DNA of 6,678 bases from Phycisphaerales bacterium UBA2266 (GTDB lineage Bacteria > Planctomycetota > Phycisphaerae > Sedimentisphaerales > Anaerobacaceae): the NCBI GenBank assembly GCA_002347125.1, contig DDXG01000012.1, positions 1 to 6,678 of the forward strand, written 5' to 3'. Both the position numbers and the translations under genes were made by a program. Below the pieces are notes generated by a model. It did not search any database, was not told the origin of the DNA, and worked only from the letters and a program-made list of their open reading frames with translations. Numbering within the stretch: the stretch's first letter is position 1; the number at the start of each line of letters is the position of its first letter. This document shows, one piece after another, positions 1 through 5,278 of the stretch.

Positions 1-1409
1 GCGAACAGCGGATCGCCGTTGATGTTGCCGATGCCCATGCCACTGAGAGTTGTCAGCCGGCTATGGTCGGCCGTGCAAGAGAACAGATCGCCACTCGCAT
101 TGCCCCAGAAGATGCAGTTGCCGATGGCGGGATTGCTGACGGAATCGGCCAGGACGCCGATCGCATTATCGACAATGGTGACGTTACGGATTGTGGGCGA
201 TGCGAAGAAGCAGAAGAAGCCCGCATGGCTGTCGGTCACCACCAAATTGCTGAATACGCTGGCCGGACCCTCGGCATGGTAAAAGCAGACGGCATAGTAT
301 CCGGGCGCCCGCAGGACGGCCGGTTCGGCGATGCTCGTAACCGTGATGGCCTTGCCCAGGAAATCCAGTTCCTCGGTGTAGACGCCGGGATAGACTAAGA
401 CCTTGTACCCATCGGCCGCGGCATCGATGCCCCTCTGGATCGTCGCGAAGGCACTGCCGGGCGTCCGCCCGTCGTTGTTGTCGCTACCGGTGACGCCGTT
501 GACATAATAGGCCAGCTCGGGCACCACTGCGGTGGCGCACGGATAGGCAAGTCCGCTGATGAACGGCATGCACGTGTCGCCCTGGATCTTCACCACGTTG
601 CCCGAAAGGTGGCCGTTGACATACAGCGATCCGTCGGGACCTTGCGAAATCCACTGTGGGTCATCGAAGGGAATACCGTTTGCCGAGATGTACCCAATGA
701 AATGTCCGTCGGCGCTGCTGTAGACATTCACCCGGTCGTTCTCCCAACTGACGACATACAGCCGTTGCGCCGACGCGAAGGCCAGACCCATGGGGTGGAC
801 CAACCCCCCAGAACCGCTGGGAATGAAGTCCTCGACGCTCCCGGTCTGCACGTTGTAGCGGATGACCTTGTTCTGGTACTGGCCCCATGTGCTGTACAGA
901 TGGCCGTCCGGGCCGAATGCCACGCCGTTTGGGCCACTCGGGGCCAACTGCGGCTGGGATAGGACAACGTTCTTGAATGCTCCGGTGCTTCCGTCGTATC
1001 GGAGGATCTGTCGGGTGTGGTTGCTTGCCACGTAGAGATCGCCGTCCGGCCCGATCGCCAGTCCCGCCGGACCGTCAAGACCTCCGATGCCGGCGGCGAC
1101 GAAGTCCGTCAGTTGCCGCGTGCCAATATCCAGACGGACAACCTTGTCGGCCTCGTGCATAGAGGCGTAGAGGCTGCCGTCGGGTCCGAAGGTCATCGCA
1201 CCCATTGCATGGGCTTGCGGTGCAATCAGAACACCCTTATAGGCACCGGTATCACCGGCGTACAGCCGAACGTCTCGCTGAGTCAGGCCCGCCACGGCGA
1301 CGTCGCCCGGCTCGCAAGTAAAGGGCCTGGCGGGAGCGCATAGGCAGACCGAGATGCCAAGTAGCATCAGGCAACGGCCGGCACGAGCGGTCGGACTTTC
1401 TCGGTACAT
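1..1409 (-). CDS. Secreted NHL-type beta-propeller plus right-handed beta-helix protein (3' end outside window)
   Basis: 469 codons are readable from ATG 1409; the reading frame is still open at the left edge, so the C-terminus is missing. Residues 1-30 form a signal peptide (hydrophobic core about 14-26, CLMLLGISVCLCA). Residues about 65-275 carry five NHL/SMP-30-like blades at about 45-residue spacing, each centred on a GPDGxLY-type motif (FGPDGSLY 74, IGPDGDLY 119, FGPDGHLY 165, a degenerate copy near 211, QGPDGSLY 257). From about 300 a second domain begins with YYVNGVTGSDNNDG, then FATIQRGIDAA and VLVYPGVYTE, the usual opening of DUF1565/pectate-lyase-like right-handed beta-helix proteins. 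The GNCIFWGN and GNINGDPLF strings near the edge are beta-helix rungs of the same type. Probably exported to the envelope or cell surface; no catalytic role can be assigned. The in-frame stop at 1464-1466 limits the start, and 1409 is the only ATG after it that keeps the whole signal peptide. The Shine-Dalgarno is weak. Architecture is confident, function unknown. Confidence 0.88.
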   Translation of the reverse strand, partial: MYRESPTARAGRCLMLLGISVCLCAPARPFTCEPGDVAVAGLTQRDVRLYAGDTGAYKGVLIAPQAHAMGAMTFGPDGSLYASMHEADKVVRLDIGTRQLTDFVAAGIGGLDGPAGLAIGPDGDLYVASNHTRQILRYDGSTGAFKNVVLSQPQLAPSGPNGVAFGPDGHLYSTWGQYQNKVIRYNVQTGSVEDFIPSGSGGLVHPMGLAFASAQRLYVVSWENDRVNVYSSADGHFIGYISANGIPFDDPQWISQGPDGSLYVNGHLSGNVVKIQGDTCMPFISGLAYPCATAVVPELAYYVNGVTGSDNNDGRTPGSAFATIQRGIDAAADGYKVLVYPGVYTEELDFLGKAITVTSIAEPAVLRAPGYYAVCFYHAEGPASVFSNLVVTDSHAGFFCFFASPTIRNVTIVDNAIGVLADSVSNPAIGNCIFWGNASGDLFSCTADHSRLTTLSGMGIGNINGDPLF

Positions 1410-1420
1410 AAACGCCCACG

Positions 1421-1546
1421 TCCAATGCGCAGACAATCTGCGGCGTCCATCCGTGGTATTGTTTCACAGGTCTGATGGTGTCTCGGCCGGCCCGCCGAGG
1501 CATTGGGCCGTTCGAGCGGGTCTGCCCGGAGTTCCAATGCGAGACA
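1421..1546. repeat. Imperfect direct repeat pair in the leader of the secreted-protein gene
   Basis: TCCAATGCGCAGACA (1421-1435) and TCCAATGCGAGACA (1533-1546) are the same word apart from one inserted base, about 110 bases apart. The downstream copy, seen from the minus-strand gene, lies just before the start codon at 1409; the other lies near the predicted transcript 5' end. Seen directly; any regulatory role is inference. Confidence 0.5.
1510..1535 (-). promoter_or_regulatory. GGAACT...TCGAAC element upstream of the secreted-protein gene
   Basis: On the minus strand GGAACT (1535-1530) is followed after 14 bases by TCGAAC (1515-1510), which sits inside the 9-base word CGCTCGAAC. The same word, with GGAAACT in front of it, occurs upstream of the sigma gene (3558-3530). 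GGAAC is the usual -35 core of ECF promoters, but the spacing here is three bases shorter than in the sigma-gene copy. It is a candidate ECF promoter or operator only. Confidence 0.22.
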
Positions 1547-1551
1547 GACCC
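1518..1551. repeat. 7-bp perfect inverted repeat near the predicted transcript start
   Basis: GGGTCTG (1518-1524) and CAGACCC (1545-1551) are perfect reverse complements separated by 20 bases. The element lies directly downstream of the extended -10 site at 1564-1572, so it would form a hairpin at the very 5' end of the minus-strand transcript or a palindromic operator. No T-tract follows, so it is not an intrinsic terminator. Confidence 0.45.
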
Positions 1552-1563
1552 TGAAGCTACCGT

Positions 1564-1572
1564 ATTATACCA
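1564..1572 (-). promoter_or_regulatory. Extended -10 promoter for the secreted-protein gene
   Basis: The minus strand reads TGGTATAAT, a perfect TATAAT preceded by the TGn extension. No good -35 is visible at 16-18 bases upstream, which an extended -10 site can tolerate. It lies about 35 bases past the stop codon of the sigma gene and would start transcription near 1557, giving a leader of about 150 bases to ATG 1409. This suggests that the secreted protein has its own housekeeping promoter. No terminator is visible between the sigma gene and this site, so read-through is also possible. Confidence 0.6.
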
Positions 1573-1604
1573 TATCTTCCGGTCATGAGCAGCCGTCTAT
1601 TCGA

Positions 1605-3464
1605 TTATTGTGGCGGGCTCGCGCCAGAGGTGAAGGCGGGAGCGAGTTCCAACAGCCAATGCGGGCCGTTGCCGTCGCGGGGCTGTGAGGCCCGCGAGCC
1701 GTGATCCGGCGGAGGCGCAAAACCGGGCATGGAGGGTTCGGCGCGGTCGAGGTAAGACAGACTCAGGCGGCCCAGTATCCGGCCGTCGCTGAGCATGAAG
1801 GCGACCTCCCGGAGGACGTCGTTTTGCATGTCAATGGTGTAGACGAGCCGGACGGCGCCGTCATCGAGTGTGACTTGCCCGAGGGGGCGGCCGGTTTCGT
1901 AGTCGGTCTCGAAGGGTATCCGCAGGCTTGCCGCGTCTCTGCGAATGGCGTCGATTGCGTGAAAACCCATCCATGGACGGCCCATTCCGGTGAAGAAATG
2001 GCCCGCTGGAAACCTCTCTGCCACCTGCCCGGAGGCATCCAGGACGCAGGCGCCCGTCGGTGAATCTTCGATCCGCAGATCGTCGCCAACCTCCAGGCGC
2101 AGCCAGGGGTAGGCCGAATGAGCCTGGGCAAAGACGAATGGAATGCGGCCCCGCCCCACGATGCGGCGCCCGTTCAGATCGCCATGTATCGTGAAGAATG
2201 TCCAGCCTCTGTGGTGCATCTCGTCGCGATGGTCAAGAATCACGGTGTCGGCAGGCCAGTTGGACCGGAACGACCCCTCCATGAGGGCGTTGTAGTGCCT
2301 GACTGACCGGACATGCCGCCCATCCCGCCCGCGGCGACTGATGATGAGCATATTGTCGCCCCTGTCGTCTAGCGGAGTGGCCCCTGCCGCAACACCGTCC
2401 ATCTTTTCGAGAAACGCCAGAAAACCGGGGTCATCCGTCGGCAGTCGCAGGACCGAGCCATCCGGGTTCAGGAAGCAGTAGTTCTCGATAACGGCGGCTC
2501 GGCGGCCCTTATGATAGTGGTAGTTGCCCTGTTCGTTCCGCAGCCATCCGCAGCGGTCCCCACACCAGCAGCGGTAGTCGTTGAGCCTCAGCATGAGAGG
2601 TCCGGACGGTCCCTTGGGCAGGAAGTACCATGCCTGATCGGCGGCGGCGTACTCGCGTTGGACTGCAGGAGCCTGAACAGGCGCCTCGGCACAATCGCCG
2701 CGGTCGCCCCGAAGCGGACCGGTCACGGCAGCACCGCCGGCAACCACGGCCGCCAGCGTGGCCACCAGGGCGGTCTTGCTCGTGAGGGCGCCGACCAGGG
2801 TGGGGCCCCAGCCCACCTGGAGGGCGGCCGGCGTTACGGACACCTTGGCCGCGGCCGCTTCCGTGCGGGCGGTCATTCGGCCAAACAGCCCCAGCGCCAG
2901 CAGCAGCGCGGTCCCGCCCAGGCCCCGGCGGGCAAGTTGACGGGCCAGGCATTTTTTCGCCCGCATAAAGAGCATTCGCGAGGCAAACTCGCTCTTTCCG
3001 AGGACCGCGGCAATCTCGCTATAGGGCAGTTGCTCGTAGCATCGCAGGGAAATGACCTGACGGTGTTCCGGCCGCAGGGCGGCCATAGCGGCCGAGACCG
3101 TCCGCTGCAGTTCGGCGCTGATCAGTTGCTCCAGGCCACCCCGTGCGTTGCCGTCGGCAGACGGGCCTGCCTGCTCGATGGAGACTTGTCTGCGCCGGCG
3201 GTTGACGGCATCCCGTGCGTTATTGCCCGCCATCCGAAAGAGCCACGGCCAGAAGCGGTCGGGCCGCTCCAGTTTGTCCAGGAACTTGAACATTTCGATC
3301 ATTGTCTCCTGAAGGATGTCCTCCGTCAGATGCTCATCGAGCGTGATTCTGGCCACATAGACCCGCAGCCGGTCCCGGGCGCGACCGGCCAGCGCTTCGG
3401 CGCACGCCTTGTCGCCGCTGAGCGCCCCGCTGAGCCAAGACATATAATCGTCCGCGCTGCTCAT
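1605..3464 (-). CDS. ECF-type RNA polymerase sigma factor with membrane linker and large C-terminal domain
   Basis: A 619-residue protein, over three times the usual ECF length of about 180-200. Residues about 20-95 are sigma region 2 (EDILQETMIEMF at 48-59, FWPWLFRMAGNNARD at 71-85, then the basic RRRR stretch at 89-92). Residues about 117-178 are region 4 with its helix-turn-helix (LRPEHRQVISLRC, YSEIAAVLGKS). Two hydrophobic stretches follow, at about 184-197 (GTALLLALGLFG) and 228-249 (TALVATLAAVVAGGAAV), joined by the MTARTEAAAAKVSVT segment that I recognise from planctomycete sigma fusions. Residues about 275-575 form an unclassified domain opening with WYFLPKGPSGPLMLRL and carrying a C-W-C-x3-C cluster (299, 301, 305). 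If the second stretch spans the membrane, this domain is extracytoplasmic and could control the sigma part; that is inference. ATG 3464 is chosen: a TGA lies three codons upstream, leaving only TTG 3467 as an alternative. The gene follows the response regulator in the same direction after 166 bases. Confidence 0.92.
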   Translation of the reverse strand: MSSADDYMSWLSGALSGDKACAEALAGRARDRLRVYVARITLDEHLTEDILQETMIEMFKFLDKLERPDRFWPWLFRMAGNNARDAVNRRRRQVSIEQAGPSADGNARGGLEQLISAELQRTVSAAMAALRPEHRQVISLRCYEQLPYSEIAAVLGKSEFASRMLFMRAKKCLARQLARRGLGGTALLLALGLFGRMTARTEAAAAKVSVTPAALQVGWGPTLVGALTSKTALVATLAAVVAGGAAVTGPLRGDRGDCAEAPVQAPAVQREYAAADQAWYFLPKGPSGPLMLRLNDYRCWCGDRCGWLRNEQGNYHYHKGRRAAVIENYCFLNPDGSVLRLPTDDPGFLAFLEKMDGVAAGATPLDDRGDNMLIISRRGRDGRHVRSVRHYNALMEGSFRSNWPADTVILDHRDEMHHRGWTFFTIHGDLNGRRIVGRGRIPFVFAQAHSAYPWLRLEVGDDLRIEDSPTGACVLDASGQVAERFPAGHFFTGMGRPWMGFHAIDAIRRDAASLRIPFETDYETGRPLGQVTLDDGAVRLVYTIDMQNDVLREVAFMLSDGRILGRLSLSYLDRAEPSMPGFAPPPDHGSRASQPRDGNGPHWLLELAPAFTSGASPPQ

Positions 3465-3529
3465 CAAGTCTCACGCTGCAAGCCAACATTTTTCCACGAC
3501 TCCTTCAGTCTACCACACGGTCCGCTGTT

Positions 3530-3558
3530 GTTCGAGCGCGAATCCGCCGTAAGTTTCC
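3530..3558 (-). promoter_or_regulatory. Candidate ECF-type promoter of the sigma gene
   Basis: On the minus strand GGAAACTT (3558-3551) resembles the GGAACTT -35 core of ECF sigma factors and is followed after 15 bases by TCGAA (3535-3531). Transcription would start near 3524, about 60 bases before ATG 3464. ECF genes often drive their own expression, so this would fit autoregulation. The -10 part is not a standard match and the call rests on pattern resemblance plus the related copy at 1510-1535. Confidence 0.3.
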
Positions 3559-3630
3559 ACAAGCCCCATCGGGACGGGCCGCCCAACGACCGCCATACCC
3601 CGCACAAGCTGCCAACCCCCATCCAGGCTG

Positions 3631-4245
3631 TCATTGCCCAAGCCGTCTGACCGGCATGCGGCAACACAACTCCGCGACATTGCGGACGCTGAGCTTCTGG
3701 AGTATCCGACACCTGTGCGCTTCCACCGTCCGCCGCGATCTATTCAGAATCATGGCGATCTCCCCGCTGCCCTTGCCCTCGAGCACGTAAGTGAGCACCT
3801 TGTACTCGGCACGGGTGAGCGGCTTGATTGTCAGCGACAGGCCATCGGGGAAGTGTCTGAGAGCGGCACGGACGCTCCGGATCAGGTCGTCGGCGCCCGC
3901 GCCCTTCTCCACCGCCTCGAAGGCCCCTGCCTTCATGGCGAGCACGGTGGCCGCGATGTCGGCTCTGGGCGTCTGGACGACAACCGGCAGACAAGGACAG
4001 ATTCTCCTGGCCTCGGCGATCAGCGTCACAGCGTGCATGTCGGGCAGATGCAAATCGGCAACCAGGACATCACAAAGCCGGGCACGGAGCCTCTGCAGGC
4101 ATGACCGCCCATCGACGAAACCCACGCACAAGATGCCCTCGCCGGCCAGGGACTCCTTCATCTGCCGGGCCATCATCACCTCTGGCTCGGCGGCGTAAAC
4201 AATAGGGCCGGATTTGTCCTGCATAAGCCTCCGTAGAGCACACAT
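3631..4245 (-). CDS. FixJ/NarL-family response regulator with LuxR-type DNA-binding domain and altered acidic pocket
   Basis: A 204-residue two-domain regulator. Receiver domain about 13-130: Asp64 in VLVADLHLPDM is the expected phosphoacceptor, Thr92 (QTPRAD) and Lys114 (AVEKG) are the expected switch residues. The two adjacent acidic residues that hold Mg2+ (DD in typical members) are Ala18-Ala19 in IVYAAEPEVM, with only Glu20 remaining, so normal phosphorylation is doubtful. The proline that usually follows the lysine is Gly115. The C-terminal LuxR/GerE helix-turn-helix is about 142-197 (LTRAEYKVLTYVLEGK, RRTVEAHRCRILQKL). Cytoplasmic transcription regulator; targets unknown. Two starts are possible: ATG 4245 with a GTGAG upstream, and ATG 4224, which has a GGAGG (4228-4232) only three bases away. 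Both keep the whole receiver domain. No histidine kinase lies beside it on this strand; the PAS sensor at 5279 is a possible partner. Confidence 0.88.
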   Translation of the reverse strand: MCALRRLMQDKSGPIVYAAEPEVMMARQMKESLAGEGILCVGFVDGRSCLQRLRARLCDVLVADLHLPDMHAVTLIAEARRICPCLPVVVQTPRADIAATVLAMKAGAFEAVEKGAGADDLIRSVRAALRHFPDGLSLTIKPLTRAEYKVLTYVLEGKGSGEIAMILNRSRRTVEAHRCRILQKLSVRNVAELCCRMPVRRLGQ

Positions 4246-4465
4246 CCATTCTCACTGCATCCCGGCCGCCTTGCCGGGCGTCATTGGAGGCGACCCCCAG
4301 CCCGGCCGCGTTCCACGCAGCCGGCAAAAGGCCGCAACTCGACTCAAAGGCGGACGTGCGGGCCGATTCGTAACGGACTTTCTGCGAGTTTCGCTGCCGG
4401 GGGCGTGTTTTCGCCTATTTGGCGACACGTTAGCGGCGTCCCAGCCCGGGAACCCGCCTTTCTCC
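4246..4465. other. Non-coding stretch upstream of the response regulator, with two GC hairpins
   Basis: No supported gene. Two hairpins stand out: CCCGGC (4261-4266) with GCCGGG (4273-4278), a perfect 6-bp stem with a six-base loop, and CCGGC (4302-4306) with GCCGG (4320-4324) extended inwards by GCG/CGC. On the minus strand both would lie in the response-regulator leader, the first ending about 15 bases before ATG 4245, where it could affect translation. I found no convincing minus-strand promoter for the regulator. Confidence 0.35.
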
Positions 4466-4495
4466 TTGACAACGGGGACACCAGACCTGTAGACT
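4466..4495 (+). promoter_or_regulatory. Strong sigma70-type promoter
   Basis: A perfect TTGACA (4466-4471) is followed after 18 bases by TAGACT (4490-4495), matching four of six -10 positions, including the key A2 and T6. Transcription would begin near 4502 and run into the hairpin leader and the small ORF at 4633. It is divergent from the response-regulator gene. Confidence 0.6.
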
Positions 4496-4521
4496 GCGGC
4501 CGTTGACTTGCGACTGTAAAT

Positions 4522-4572
4522 GCTCGGCCGGCGCCGGGCCAGCCATAGGGCCGAGCGCCGTCTGCGACGGCG
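4522..4572 (+). promoter_or_regulatory. Two adjacent perfect hairpins in the leader of the 46-codon ORF
   Basis: GCTCGGCC (4522-4529) pairs with GGCCGAGC (4549-4556) across a 19-base loop, and CGCCGTC (4556-4562) pairs with GACGGCG (4566-4572) across a three-base loop. The two stems abut and share base 4556, so they could stack or compete for it. They begin about 20 bases after the predicted transcript start and end about 60 bases before the ATG. No T-tract follows the second stem, which argues against a plain intrinsic terminator. A structured 5' leader or a small RNA are both possible; I do not recognise a known riboswitch. Confidence 0.45.
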
Positions 4573-4632
4573 ATTGTGATGTCCGGCCTTGGAGGTTGTT
4601 GTTGTCATACGCGGCAGGAAAGGAGGAGTGTG

Positions 4633-4773
4633 ATGCGTCAGTCCCGCGGATCAGTCCTGACGCTTGTGGGTGTCGCCTTTGTCGTCTCATGTGCCGGCGC
4701 CCTCCCGGTCCAGGGGGTCGTCACATATCAATTTGCGGCGGCGTGTATGATTCACAGGCGTGTCGTACGGTAG
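4633..4773 (+). CDS. Small lipoprotein-like or truncated secreted protein, 46 residues
   Basis: ATG 4633 is preceded by AAGGAGG (4620-4626) at a six-base spacing, the best ribosome binding site in the window. The N-terminus is signal-like: basic MRQSRG, hydrophobic VLTLVGVAFVVS (8-19) and then Cys20, with V-V-S-C fitting a lipobox; a signal peptidase I site after PVQG is an alternative. The mature part (VVTYQFAAACMIHRRVVR) is too short for a domain. The VTYQF segment resembles the start of mature planctomycete exported proteins, and one lost base after it would lead into GVYDSQ in the neighbouring frame, so the ORF may be the 5' remnant of a decayed gene. Even then the shifted frame stops by about 4808. 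Promoter, leader and ribosome binding site suggest that it is, or was, expressed. Not recognised as any named family. Confidence 0.45.
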   Translation: MRQSRGSVLTLVGVAFVVSCAGALPVQGVVTYQFAAACMIHRRVVR

Positions 4774-4834
4774 CACGCCGGCCACGGCCAGGCGCCTGGT
4801 TGGCGTGAAAATTGCCGGCTTGTGCGGATTTCTG

Positions 4835-4863
4835 TGGACGTAGCGGGCTTGGCAGCGTATAGT
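4835..4863 (+). promoter_or_regulatory. Probable promoter of the tRNA-Arg gene
   Basis: TGGACG (4835-4840) matches the -35 consensus at four of six positions and is followed after exactly 17 bases by TATAGT (4858-4863), matching the -10 at five of six. Transcription would start near 4870, leaving a 5' leader of about 60 bases for RNase P to remove. Confidence 0.5.
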
Positions 4864-4929
4864 GGGGTGCGCGCGAAAGGGCGGTTTCCCGCGGCAGGTT
4901 CGTGGGCGAGTCGCCTTGGGCGCGGTCAA

Positions 4930-5003
<74 letters not shown>

Positions 5004-5004
5004 G

Positions 5005-5205
5005 TCATGTCGAGGGTCGCAGATGGAAGCGGCCGATTCCGTCCGATAACGCAAGCCGGCTCTCTGTCGGCAGGTGGAGAGGTCTCATAATTGGACGGTC
5101 CGGCGGCATGCAGCGGCCGCCGCACGGGCAGACGGGACTTTCCGGCCTCTTGGACGGCCGGATCAGGCCGCAGGGCAAGCATTCCAAACGATATATAGTA
5201 GTCAT
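5005..5205 (-). CDS. Possible small zinc-ribbon protein, 66 residues
   Basis: ATG 5205 opens a 66-residue frame with Cys9-x2-Cys12 (CLPC) and, after 13 residues, Cys26-x-Cys28-x3-Cys32 (CPCGGRC). This is a treble-clef or rubredoxin-like zinc-binding pattern within a sequence (IYRLECLPCG, RPESPVCPCGG) that resembles small zinc-ribbon proteins. Codons 9-37 have almost only G or C in third position, as expected for a coding frame in this genome. Against it: the first eight codons are AT-rich, the tail after residue 40 looks featureless, and the ribosome binding site is weak (GGCGGTG just upstream). The stop ends one base from the tRNA 3' end in tail-to-tail orientation, and the gene is divergent from the PAS sensor. 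An upstream ATG (5304) would overlap the sensor start and is less likely. No function is assigned. Confidence 0.38.
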   Translation of the reverse strand: MTTIYRLECLPCGLIRPSKRPESPVCPCGGRCMPPDRPIMRPLHLPTESRLALSDGIGRFHLRPST

Positions 5206-5278
5206 CGCACCGCCCTGTCGTCCGGACGCCGGGCGGAGACTGCCATTGCCGTACTCAGGACGCAGCGAAAACCGCATT

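Noticed and set aside
2511..3650. 379-codon plus-strand ORF
   Set aside because: It is antisense to the sigma-factor gene, which has clear sigma regions 2 and 4 in its own frame. Long opposite-strand frames are common in GC-rich genes; no domain is visible in it.
3464..3712. 82-codon minus-strand ORF between the regulator and sigma genes
   Set aside because: It overlaps the end of the response regulator and has no recognisable motif or good ribosome binding site. Its stop overlapping the sigma ATG looked like translational coupling but nothing else supports it.
4404..4429. Hairpin around TCGCC/GGCGA as a terminator or regulator
   Set aside because: Only a 5-bp core with an unequal internal loop; too weak to call.
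4556..4610. Intrinsic terminator at the second leader hairpin
   Set aside because: The stem is good, but the following bases (ATTGTGATGTCC) are not a T-tract.
5150..5199. TTGGAC and TATAGT as a promoter for the PAS sensor
   Set aside because: The two boxes are 38 bases apart, far from the 16-18 required, and no -35 lies at the correct distance from TATAGT.
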